NCBI GenBank assembly: GCA_039105265.1
Contig: JAPFFF010000020.1
Span: 186,001-250,000, forward strand
Source: Tritrichomonas musculus
Lineage: Eukaryota; Parabasalia; Tritrichomonadida; Tritrichomonadidae
Reading direction: 5' to 3'
DNA length: 64,000 nt
Each line of letters opens with the position of its first letter. The stretch's first letter is position 1. The position numbers and the translations under genes are program-made. The notes under the pieces are model-generated. The model saw only the letters and a list, made by a program, of their open reading frames with translations. It was not told the DNA's origin and ran no database searches. Positions 46,784-55,311 of this stretch are shown one piece after another.

Positions 46784-47560
46784 TTAAATTCGTTCAATTT
46801 GAACGTTTGGAGGTAAATCGCCTTCTTTAAATTCACCTAAAGAAGCAGGAATTGATAAATTAGTCAATGCTGCACAATTTAGAAAGACATTTTCTCCAAA
46901 ATTTGTAATTGTTGAAGGAATTTTAATTTTGGTCAATGATTTGCATCCTTTAAAAGCACCACTTTTGATAGTAGTCAAAACACTTTTACCTGAAAATGAC
47001 ACTTTTTTCAATGATGAGCATCCACAATAAGAACCTTCACCTATTTCAGTTACAGATGGAGGAATAAATATGTCTTTCAATGAGGAACAGTTAAAGAATG
47101 CATTCTTCTCAATTGTCTGAATTGAAGAAGGAAACTTGATCTCTTTCAAAGCTGAGCACTGAGAAAAAAGTGATGAAGTAATTGAAGTCAATGATGAAGG
47201 ATATTCAAAGATCACTTTTTTCATTGATTTACAATTCTGGAAAATTGTTTTTCCTAGATTTGTCACCGATGAAGGAATCGTTATTTCCTCCAATGAAACG
47301 CATTGGTCAAATGCAAGATCTTCAATTGTTTTCAAAGAAGAAGATAACGACACTTTCTTTAACGACGTGCATCCTTTGAACGCTTGCTTACCAATTGTGT
47401 CAATATTCGAAGGAATCGCTATTTCTGTCAATTTGTCCATATACTTGAAGGCATCTTTTAGAATTCTGGCTCCTGGCTGAGTTAACAAAAGATTGAGAAT
47501 GTCAACATTATTTCTTTCTGCAGCAGCTTCAATTGCAGTAACTCTATTTAAAATATAAAT
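46784..47560 (-). CDS. Ankyrin-to-BspA fusion, C-terminal portion
   Basis: The minus frame is open from 47560 to the stop at 46784, with no ATG near its start. It first reads one ankyrin repeat (RVTAIEAAAERNNVDILNLL), then LTQPGARILKDAFKYMDKL, and continues without a break into eight or so BspA-like repeats (IGKQAFKGCTSLKKVSL, IEDLAFDQCVSLEEITI, LGKTIFQNCKSMKKVIF, IEKNAFFNCSSLKDIFI, IKSGAFKGCKSLTKIKI), ending NVQIERI. It lies 143 bases downstream of the ankyrin gene at 47703-48839 on the same strand. The two are probably the halves of one ankyrin-BspA gene whose linker has acquired stops. Confidence 0.75.
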   Translation of the reverse strand: MYILNRVTAIEAAAERNNVDILNLLLTQPGARILKDAFKYMDKLTEIAIPSNIDTIGKQAFKGCTSLKKVSLSSSLKTIEDLAFDQCVSLEEITIPSSVTNLGKTIFQNCKSMKKVIFEYPSSLTSITSSLFSQCSALKEIKFPSSIQTIEKNAFFNCSSLKDIFIPPSVTEIGEGSYCGCSSLKKVSFSGKSVLTTIKSGAFKGCKSLTKIKIPSTITNFGENVFLNCAALTNLSIPASLGEFKEGDLPPNVQIERI

Positions 47561-47702
47561 TTATAAATTTTGGTTGTATTAAAATATATTGAAAATTTTA
47601 TTTAAAAAATGAAATTATTGAATTTCATTCAAAAAATTGAATATTTTAGAAATTCTATGAAAACAAATCAAATTTGTGAACTTTATTTTAAATTGAAAAA
47701 TA

Positions 47703-48839
47703 TTAAAAAACAACGAAATAATTGATTTTTAAATCCTTGTTTTGATAAAAATATTCGACAATTTTGTAGTAATCATACATGCAGTAACGAATTAGGCACA
47801 GGTAACTTTTGAAAAACGTATCAAAAAATGCATAATTATAATAACGGATTGCTGATGCATACAACGATTCTCTCACTTTTGAATTAATTTTTGGCTTTCC
47901 ATCTTTTCCTTCTTCTTTAACCAACAAATTATGCTTGATATAATAAGCAATTTCATTATGATGGCATTTAATTGCTTCTCTCAAGCATTCTTGATATGTA
48001 TTGTCTTCTGGTTCAATATGGTTATTTTCTAGAAGGTGAATTAATTCAATATTTTGACCATGAATTGAATAAAACCACAATGATTTTGAAAGATCAACTT
48101 TGTTTTCATGCAAATATTTGAATATTTTAATTGAGCCGAAAAATGCTGCATATTCAATTAATGTTGGTTCATTTCTTAATAAAAAAGGATTCGTCTCAAA
48201 ACTTGATCGTTCAATTTTACTTGAAAGTGGCAAATTTTTTTCATTAACGTACGAAATGAATTTGTCAAGTGAATCATCACGAATTATCTCGCAGATTTGA
48301 GAGTCATTTTGACCAATTTTACGTTTTTCTTCACAATTTTCAGGCTCGTTTTTAACAACTTCCCTGATTTTTGGATTTTGACTGAATTTTCGAATTTCAT
48401 TTATGAAAAATGTCGGATAGCCGAGTTTCTCGTACTTGGGAAGAATAAATATTGAAGAAAGAGATTTATCTATTTTTATAAATTGTTTCTCAATGAGAAA
48501 AAGAAGAATTTTCTTGTTGTTTTTAAAGATATTAAAAATATCATTATTTGAAAAAGTTTGTTTGGTTTCTTGTTCTAAAAACAATAGTATTTTCTCTATT
48601 TTTTCAAAAAAGCAGGATATTCGAAAATGATTGTTAGATATTTTTAAAATCAAATAGAGCAATGATTTAAGCTCGTGCTTATCTTTTTGGATTTTTTGGC
48701 TATTAATATATTTGATTAAATTGTGATAATTTTCTTCATCATTACTACTATCATTTTCTATGAAATCTAGAAGCTTTCTTTGAAGAAGTTTCTTTTTGTC
48801 AATATACTCTTGAATTTCTTCCTGATTTCGTATTTCCAT
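47703..48839 (-). CDS. Trichomonad ankyrin-repeat protein, N-terminal portion
   Basis: 378 residues from the ATG at 48839 (MEIRNQEEIQEYIDKKKLLQ), chosen because relatives at 40905 and 52607 begin the same way. The N-terminal helical module (LLYLILKISNNHFRISCFFE, KNNKKILLFLIEKQ) and DUF3447-like block (EEKRKIGQNDSQICEIIRDD, FETNPFLL, TLIEYAAFFGSIKIFKYLHE) are complete. It ends KNDLKINYFVVF-like, at the point where relatives start their repeat array. The linker toward 47560 has several stops in all frames. With the downstream ankyrin-BspA frame it looks like one gene cut in two. Confidence 0.8.
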   Translation of the reverse strand: MEIRNQEEIQEYIDKKKLLQRKLLDFIENDSSNDEENYHNLIKYINSQKIQKDKHELKSLLYLILKISNNHFRISCFFEKIEKILLFLEQETKQTFSNNDIFNIFKNNKKILLFLIEKQFIKIDKSLSSIFILPKYEKLGYPTFFINEIRKFSQNPKIREVVKNEPENCEEKRKIGQNDSQICEIIRDDSLDKFISYVNEKNLPLSSKIERSSFETNPFLLRNEPTLIEYAAFFGSIKIFKYLHENKVDLSKSLWFYSIHGQNIELIHLLENNHIEPEDNTYQECLREAIKCHHNEIAYYIKHNLLVKEEGKDGKPKINSKVRESLYASAIRYYNYAFFDTFFKSYLCLIRYCMYDYYKIVEYFYQNKDLKINYFVVF

Positions 48840-49084
48840 AAATGTAAAGAAACCGTTTATAATAAATTCAATGCATATATGGCCATTCAACTGTTTTATA
48901 AGCTTAATAATTGGATGGCCATTACACTACTTCAAATGAACTTGTTTTCAATTATTTGAATTACTAAATAAAAAATAAAATGATATTATCGCGAAAATTT
49001 GGAATCTTTTTATTAAAATAAGATCTTCAAGATTATATTTATTTTTCAATGTTATTTTTATCCGCTCAAAATGAGAAAATTATT
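48840..49084. other. Spacer
   Basis: Short AT-rich 5' flank of the ankyrin gene and 3' flank of the transporter. Nothing else seen. Confidence 0.35.
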
Positions 49085-50242
49085 TTATAAATTGGTTTTA
49101 AATGCATTAATTGCATCCACAATGGAAGTATATGTTGCAATTGCCGAAAGACAAATTCCGAAAGCTGCAAAAATTCCGCAGGGAATGTTAGAAACGCTGC
49201 ATTTCTTTTTCGATGACAAAATACTTAATATTGATGGATATGCGTAGCAACCCAAACAAACTCCCAAAGCCCCACCAATGGCGAGTGCAGTATTGCATTG
49301 AGGTAAAAGCATTGCCAAAATTACAGGAACTCCACATGTCAAAGTGAAAATTGACCAATATTGACAATTGTTCAAATTGAAAATATTATTAATCTTGAAA
49401 ATCAAATGTGACCAATTACTCATACAACTTTTAGCAATGACTGGGAATGAAAAGCTGACTATAAGGAAAAATCCAACTCGAACAACTGTAAATAAAATAT
49501 CATTCGAAGGAAAAGAATTTAATATATTTCCTTGGGAATATTCGCCAAAAACCAAATATAGTAAAGTTGATGGTATGATTGTTAAAAAGGAACTTATAAC
49601 AAATGATGAAATAACAACATTCCTTCTCTTTTTGTAAATTTTTGGATATGGCGTAAGAATTGGTATTATAACGCATGGCAAAGAAAAGGCTGAAGAATAA
49701 ATACTAAGCGATGAGAAGATCTGAATGTTAAATTGTGCGAGTTTCATTGTTGGCGAAACTCCATATTTGGGTATAATTTGGCAGAATTTTATAATTGAGA
49801 CGATTGCATAGAAAAATATAAAACCTATTGAAAAAGTTGAAAAAATACCGATAACTCTGAAATTCTTTGGAATGGATAATGCAATTGGTATTACGAGTGA
49901 GTATATTAAAATCATTATACAACGATATTTGAAGTGCGATATGTCGATTCCACCAAATGCAAACCAAGATATTATTGTATCACCAGCAATGATCACAAAG
50001 GCAATCATTCCTGACCATAAAAATATAATTGTAATGATTGAATATATTATACATCCTATTTTCCCCATTAATTTTTGGACAATTTCATCATAACCGCTTG
50101 CATCGTATTTTATGTGCAATCTGACATTAATAATTGTAGCTGCATATGATAATAATGCCATCATACAAATAAATTTAATTTTGAGGAGTTTAAAACAATT
50201 GATAAAGTCTGAATATTTTTGTTTAAAAATCTGACCAGTCAT
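49085..50242 (-). CDS. Amino acid transporter, AAAP/SLC38-like, probably N-terminally short
   Basis: A 385-residue polytopic membrane protein with nine or ten hydrophobic helices (MMALLSYAATIINVRLHI, IIYSIITIIFLWSGMIAFVI, IMILIYSLVIPIALSIP, VIGIFSTFSIGFIFFYAIVS). It also shows the loop IFSSLSIYSSAFSLPCVIIP, where family members have a FSxxxFAFxCHxxxxP-like segment. The C-terminal helices (IFTLTCGVPVILAMLLPQ, ALGVCLGCYAYPSIL) also fit AAAP permeases. The first helix with its GAGILSLP-type motif is missing: the protein begins directly with KLLKIKFICMM. A short upstream minus frame (50223-50429) holds AKGILSTSLIF, perhaps a trace of it. It may be truncated or dead. Confidence 0.72.
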   Translation of the reverse strand: MTGQIFKQKYSDFINCFKLLKIKFICMMALLSYAATIINVRLHIKYDASGYDEIVQKLMGKIGCIIYSIITIIFLWSGMIAFVIIAGDTIISWFAFGGIDISHFKYRCIMILIYSLVIPIALSIPKNFRVIGIFSTFSIGFIFFYAIVSIIKFCQIIPKYGVSPTMKLAQFNIQIFSSLSIYSSAFSLPCVIIPILTPYPKIYKKRRNVVISSFVISSFLTIIPSTLLYLVFGEYSQGNILNSFPSNDILFTVVRVGFFLIVSFSFPVIAKSCMSNWSHLIFKINNIFNLNNCQYWSIFTLTCGVPVILAMLLPQCNTALAIGGALGVCLGCYAYPSILSILSSKKKCSVSNIPCGIFAAFGICLSAIATYTSIVDAINAFKTNL

Positions 50243-50759
50243 TCACAATTATTATCTTATCATTTAAAAAAATTGAGGTAGATAATAAAAATTTAATTGA
50301 ATATTTTAATTTAAAGCAAAAAACTTGAATAATCCTATATTTTTTGCTCAACCACTGAGAATAGTAAAAAATAATTATTTGAATATTAAAAATCAGACTA
50401 GTTGAAAGTATTCCTTTTGCTATTTTCAAAAAATAAAGTTGATATTTTGATATTATTTTGAAAAATATTAATTATTACTTTATAACCATTCTATCTTCAT
50501 TTAATATAATAATTGTTTCTGAAATATTGAGAAATCTTCATTTTTTTCTGCAATTTTGATATAAATACTTATTATATTTTAAAAGTATTTATACCTCTAG
50601 CTCTAAAACAATTAAATTTAATTTGAATTTTAAAAATAAAAATTATATCAAATTTTCTACTTCTCTTTTATAAAAAATATTATTATAAGAATATCATATT
50701 TACTCAAATGGTTCTGGCAAAATTCTTCATTGTTATCTTTGATTTCTAACCGTAATATG
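50243..50759. other. AT-rich spacer
   Basis: Possible trace of the missing transporter N-terminus on the minus strand (AKGILSTSLIF near 50400); otherwise no signal. Confidence 0.35.
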
Positions 50760-51640
50760 AACCAAATAAAATGGTTCCTAATACAAAAAGAGCAAAGAAC
50801 AAAACATATTTCTCAATAAAAGTGACAAAGAAGCTTAAAGAAAGAGGAATTTCCATTTTATCATCCATCAAGCCACCAATTAAATTGAGATTTATTGCAT
50901 TTTCCATTTTAGATTCAATTTGCATGATTTATTTTAAATTTTATATTCATCACTGGAGAGCAACTTTCCATCAATGTAATGTGATCCTGATGACTTCTCA
51001 TTTTCAATTGCAATTGAAAATGAAATATATTTATCGTCCAATTCTATATAGCCTCTATTCTAATTTTTCAATCACATTCATTTTCATTTGAATTGAGTCT
51101 TCTGAGTTTTGGAATAGCATAACCAAGAGTATTGAATCCAATTTTATCCAGTTTTTTTATGAACTTAGGTATCTCATTTTTTTTTTTTTTTTTGATAATT
51201 TATAAACATCATCAAATCAATCAATAGAAATATCAACATTTCCATTTTGAACAAGTATAAAGAATAATTTGAAACTTCAAATATTTCAAATTGAAATGAA
51301 GTTAATGCCTCTGGATACTTATATCTTTGCCTTCTAGTTTGATTTCTTTTATCATGTTTTCTTCATTTGAATTTGACGTCTTAATGCGTATATATTGTTT
51401 GCTCAGAGGTACTGGTGCTCTCTTCACATCAAACTTTTTGAATACTCAAACTTGATTTTATCATTTCATATTACTGATTATTGTTATAGCAGTGCATATC
51501 ATTATATTTATGCCAACCAATTAGAATTTTCAACTGATATGAAGGAGATGATATTTTATTTTAAAATGATCATAATTCATATCCTATTTGTATTATGTAG
51601 GAATGAAGCATCAATTAATATTTATTATTATTAGTTGTTA
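50760..51640 (-). pseudogene. Unidentified decayed gene
   Basis: Minus-strand readings such as FDVKRAPVPLSKQYIRIKTS near 51400, EIPKFIKKLDKIGFNTLGYA near 51170 and YISFSIAIENEKSSGSHYID near 50990 are protein-like and in order, but in different frames with stops. No family recognised. Frames on the + strand here are poorer in composition. Confidence 0.35.
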
Positions 51641-52207
51641 ATATTTAATTGCATTTCATAAGCCATAACTCAAATGGTTAATGAAAAATAACAAAAAAAA
51701 ATCTATATCACCAATAATTTCATATATACTAATGTTTGATTTTCAAAAACATGTTCATTTATTGTATCATTTGATGCTTGATGATATATCAAAAAAAATC
51801 AAAAAAGTCTTCCACCAATTCAGCTAGGATTTACTCTTTTTATTTGAATTGTTTTTTCGTACGTTAAAAAAAAAACATTCAATTATAAATTTCAACAAAA
51901 ATGATGAAGAAAACTAATATCATTTGTCATATTGTCATAAAAGCAGATAATTATATTGAAAGTTTTTAAATATATCATTTAAAATAATTTTTGTATTAAT
52001 CCAATAATAAGATGAATATAAATCTCGCAAAAATTGTGATTTGAGGTAAATATAGATATATTCATATTTTATTCGGTTATATAACGAAATTAGTCACTAT
52101 ATTAATTATTGAACTTCCTTGAATTCAGCATTAAATTACAAAATAAATTTGTGAGAAATATATATAAACCATTCAAATTTTTTGAAAATAAAAATGATTT
52201 TTATATA

Positions 52208-52280
52208 TTTTTATAGCTGAATCCGTGGAACATATAAAAATGATATATAAAAATGATTTTATAGCTGAATCCGTGGAACA
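52208..52280. repeat. Direct repeat, 48-base spacing
   Basis: TTATAGCTGAATCCGTGGAA with flanks occurs at about 52208-52232 and 52256-52280. Confidence 0.6.
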
Positions 52281-52382
52281 ACATTCAACAATGTATAATA
52301 CAAAATTAATTGTATATATATAGTTTGACGATAAACCGGTCGACATCATGAAAAACTGGTCGACATCATCAACTTTTTCATT

Positions 52383-52421
52383 AAACTCATAGAAATACTC
52401 TGAATACTTTTCTATGAGTTT
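52383..52421. repeat. 13-bp perfect hairpin
   Basis: AAACTCATAGAAA at 52383-52395 pairs with 52409-52421 around a 13-base loop. The same CTATGAGTTT phrase appears in the spacer at 11.4-11.6 kb. Confidence 0.55.
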
Positions 52422-52606
52422 TATGGATTGCCCAAAAAAGCACCTTCTTCAAAGGGCGATTTTTTGATACCTGAATATATAAATAAAGAAGGAAAGGAGA
52501 GTAAAAAGTATAATTATTAAAAAAGATATGTCATATAATTTTGTTTGTCACAATATTAAAGCTATTATGCCATATTTATAATTTTGATTATTTTTACATT
52601 GTCAAC

Positions 52607-53611
52607 ATGACTGAAATAAAAGAGTATTTAGAAAGGAAGGGAAAAAATTATGAAACACTTTCATCCTATATCATGAGCGAAGATAAAGATGATGAAACTT
52701 TTCAATCTCTTCTTGATATTTTCGAACATCAAAATGATAAAGACGAGTTTGAAGAATATCTCACTACATTATCATATATTTCAAGAAATTATTATCGATA
52801 TCCTGTTTTTTTGAGCAAAATAAAACAATTCTTTTCAACTCCTGAGATTTATGATATTTTTAAGAAAAACAAAACCATTCTTCTGTCTCTTATTGATAAT
52901 TCAATCATTTCTCCAGATAAATATTTTAAAGATTATTTACACTTACATTTTTCTAAATATCATGATATCTTCTTTTTCCCCGAAATAAAAAATTTCCTTT
53001 CAGAAGAGGAAAGAAATTCATTTGAGCAAATTATAATTAAACAATTTGGAGAAAATTACACGGACATTTTTGATGAAAAACGTAATCGTGGTGAAAATGA
53101 CTCTTATATATGCGATTTGATAAGAAATGATTCAATTGATTCATTTGTTGCTTATGTTACTCAAAGTAATTATCCACTTTCAGGACAAATTCAAACTTCT
53201 CTCTTTGAAACAAACGATTTTTTACTCAAGCAAAAAAACGCAACATTAATTGAGTATGCAGCATTTTTCGGATCGATTCATATATTTAATTTTTTACGGA
53301 TGAATTATGTTGAATTAAAACCATCATTGTGGTATTATGCCATTCATTCAAATTCAGCCGAAATGATTCATTTACTTGAAGATTGTAAAGTTGAAACACC
53401 AGACCCTACTTACCAAAGCCTTCTTAAAGAAGCTGTTAAATGTCATCACAATGATATTACCAATTACCTCAATGACAACAAAATCAAAAGAAATGATGAT
53501 TTTTCTGAAAATATTTATTTGTATGGCATTAAATATCATAATTATTGTTTCTTCCCTGATGATATTAATTACAATTACATTTTTCTTTACATTTGTAAAT
53601 ATAATTATTAG
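52607..53611 (+). CDS. Trichomonad ankyrin-repeat protein, C-terminally truncated
   Basis: 334 residues from the ATG at 52607 (MTEIKEYLERKGKNYETLSS). The helical module (TLSYISRNYYRYPVFLSKIK, KKNKTILLSLIDNS) and DUF3447-like block (DEKRNRGENDSYICDLIRND, FETNDFLL, TLIEYAAFFGSIHIFNFLRM) are intact. It stops after IFLYICKYNY with a TAG. The same frame goes on SLVKFYLKY, stop, KVDLNYMNYDIKILF, showing that relatives' next unit was once there. No ankyrin array survives downstream, where a mariner remnant begins. A short N-terminal protein of this kind may still fold. Confidence 0.78.
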   Translation: MTEIKEYLERKGKNYETLSSYIMSEDKDDETFQSLLDIFEHQNDKDEFEEYLTTLSYISRNYYRYPVFLSKIKQFFSTPEIYDIFKKNKTILLSLIDNSIISPDKYFKDYLHLHFSKYHDIFFFPEIKNFLSEEERNSFEQIIIKQFGENYTDIFDEKRNRGENDSYICDLIRNDSIDSFVAYVTQSNYPLSGQIQTSLFETNDFLLKQKNATLIEYAAFFGSIHIFNFLRMNYVELKPSLWYYAIHSNSAEMIHLLEDCKVETPDPTYQSLLKEAVKCHHNDITNYLNDNKIKRNDDFSENIYLYGIKYHNYCFFPDDINYNYIFLYICKYNY

Positions 53612-53797
53612 AGTCTTGTTAAGTTTTATTTAAAATATTGAAAGGTAGATTTGAATTATATGAATTACGATATTAAAATTTTATTTTAAGCAATTAAATA
53701 AGGTTTCATCTTTATATTTAAATCAAATTTCTTTTTTATTTTTATCGAGTTTCATATACTTAAAATTACAAATAACATTCTAATTAATTTATATTTA

Positions 53798-54088
53798 TAG
53801 GTATGGGAAAAAGTCCGTGCGCGAGCATTTTTTTAAATAAAAAATAAAGGTTAAATAAATTTAGATTATTTATTAATGTATATAATTACCTTTAGTTTCG
53901 ATGCATATCATTAGTCTGTTCATCCATTCATCATATGCCGATTTAAAGATAGATTTTGGAATATCATTCAAAATTTCTGTAACCTTTTCAAAAAGTTGAT
54001 TTTCGTCTTCAAATTCTTGACCTTCGAGTAATTTTTTCAAATATCCAAAAAGAAAGAAGTCTGATGGTGCTAGATCTGGTGAATAAAG
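53798..54088 (-). pseudogene. Mariner transposase 3' remnant
   Basis: On the minus strand the last 70 residues of a mariner transposase are readable: YSPDLAPSDFFLFGYLKKLL, EDENQLFEKVTEILNDIPKS, AYDEWMNRLMICIETKG, then a stop. The SPDLAPSDFFLF motif with its final catalytic Asp is diagnostic of mariner. The sequence GGTATGGGAAAAAGTCCGTG after TA at about 53798 may be its terminal inverted repeat. The 5' part of the gene is cut off where the Polinton begins near 54090. If the Polinton inserted here, the rest of the mariner should lie beyond its far end. Confidence 0.8.
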
Positions 54089-54100
54089 TAGTATATACTA

Positions 54101-54170
54101 GTCGGTTTCCGGTGGGGTTACACCCACACCGTCAACACGAACTAGTTAAAAAAAAAAAAAAAAAAAAAGA
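54101..54170. repeat. Left terminal region of the Polinton
   Basis: A GC-rich stretch with a small hairpin (GGTGGGG / ACCCACACC) between two ACTAGT sites, followed by a 20-base A run. It is probably part of the terminal inverted repeat; the partner is outside the window. Confidence 0.5.
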
Positions 54171-54229
54171 ACAAGAAAAAAAAAAAGATGGATCAAAAAA
54201 AAAATAAAAATGTTCTCACTACTGCTCAC

Positions 54230-54340
54230 CATCAATGAAACGTCTTAGGTACCCACCCCTACCGCCCATCTATGAAACGGCACAGGTACCCCATCCCTAC
54301 CGCCATCTATGAAACGACACAGGTACCAGCCCCGAGAATC
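54230..54340. repeat. Three tandem copies of a 37-bp unit
   Basis: Copies begin at 54230, 54267 and 54304, each with CATCTATGAAACG (CATCAATGAAACG in the first) followed by AGGTACC and a CCCTACCGCC end. The array lies inside the left end, just before the first gene. Confidence 0.8.
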
Positions 54341-54366
54341 TCGTACCTATTTCTTTCTATATGTAA

Positions 54367-54702
54367 ATGTCATTTGTGCCACTCAAAGGCTTTACTAACG
54401 ACTATGAGATACTGAATAGGTACCCCTTTACTATAAGACGTAAGAGTAATCACTTTATATGCAAGGATAGTAAGCACAATGAGGGGTATATACGTGTTTG
54501 TCTAAATGGCACCTACTACTTGAAACATGTACTTATCGCAAGGCAGTTCATACCTAATGATGACCCACGACATAAAACAGAGATAGACCATAAAAACAGG
54601 AATAGGGCTGATTATCGCCTAAGTAATCTTCGCTGGGTAACTCCATCCGAAAATAACTATAACAGGGTCATGCCCAAAATTATAAATGCGAGGGCAGATT
54701 AG
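54367..54702 (+). CDS. Polinton: HNH-type endonuclease-like protein
   Basis: A 111-residue protein like phage and virus HNH proteins with an N-terminal NUMOD4-like part (NDYEILNRYPFTIRRKS), then LKHVLIARQFIPNDDPRHK, the HNH core TEIDHKNRNRADYRLSNLRW, and VTPSENNYNR at the end. It is the first gene after the left terminal repeats. HNH genes are known passengers in large DNA virus-like elements. Its 3' end overlaps the convergent small gene on the other strand. Confidence 0.8.
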   Translation: MSFVPLKGFTNDYEILNRYPFTIRRKSNHFICKDSKHNEGYIRVCLNGTYYLKHVLIARQFIPNDDPRHKTEIDHKNRNRADYRLSNLRWVTPSENNYNRVMPKIINARAD

Positions 54703-54943
54703 ATATTTGGTACTCTAAGAACTCAAAGGCAAAATGTTCTATTTGGTCGATAAATTCCAAATCACCATCTTTCATCATTACACCAAGAAATTCAGGTTCG
54801 AAATACTCAGCAGCTAACTCTTTTATCTTATTAATTAAAATACCACATACACCCTCATTAGTCTCACATCTATAATCATAGAGGTTAGATACTATTTTAT
54901 AGAGGATATATATACGCTCTTTTATGGTCATGTAATTAGCCAT
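54680..54943 (-). CDS. Polinton: small acidic protein
   Basis: An 87-residue acidic, helical protein (MTIKERIYILYKIVSNLYDY, INKIKELAAEYFEPEFLGVM). It is the only visible element gene on the minus strand and overlaps the HNH gene by 23 bases. No family recognised. Confidence 0.6.
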   Translation of the reverse strand: MANYMTIKERIYILYKIVSNLYDYRCETNEGVCGILINKIKELAAEYFEPEFLGVMMKDGDLEFIDQIEHFAFEFLEYQISNLPSHL

Positions 54944-55006
54944 TTATACAAAAATAAAAAAATGAAATAAACAATAGAAAAATATTTAGTCATTTCACTT
55001 TTTTCT

Positions 55007-55270
55007 TTGATGAATATCGATAAGAAGATACGATTGACCACTGAAATGCTCAACACCAAAATCATGGATGAAAAGCAAAAGCTTGAAGCAAAGATAGACC
55101 AGACTGAAACTTACTTGTTGCTCCAAATTGATCAACTCAACCAACGACTTGATGAGGTTCTTAATAGGGCCAACCTGATATCCTTAAAACTCGATTCTGT
55201 CATTGATGACCTTGCAAAGATGAAGGTCAACGTTGATGATATCAACAGCAGCCTTGATAACCTTCCTTAA
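55007..55270 (+). CDS. Polinton: small coiled-coil protein
   Basis: An 87-residue protein that is almost wholly heptad-like (KIMDEKQKLEAKIDQTETYL, LNQRLDEVLNRANL, LDSVIDDLAKMKVNVDDINS). It probably forms a coiled-coil oligomer. No family recognised. Confidence 0.65.
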   Translation: MMNIDKKIRLTTEMLNTKIMDEKQKLEAKIDQTETYLLLQIDQLNQRLDEVLNRANLISLKLDSVIDDLAKMKVNVDDINSSLDNLP

Positions 55271-55311
55271 TAAACAACATCTTCTTCTTATTTCTTTTTT
55301 TTGATTTTTAA

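Larger units (their letters stand above)
51641..52606. other. AT-rich spacer with short repeats
   Basis: Holds the direct repeat at 52208-52280 and the hairpin at 52383-52421. A GTCGACATCAT pair recurs at about 52338-52348 and 52358-52368. No gene is seen. Confidence 0.45.

Noticed and set aside
44-53611. TTG codons as starts for several genes (for example before 44, 11179, 21849, 48839 and 52607)
   Set aside because: Nuclear genes of this lineage start at ATG; the next ATG in each case fits family alignment or initiator spacing.
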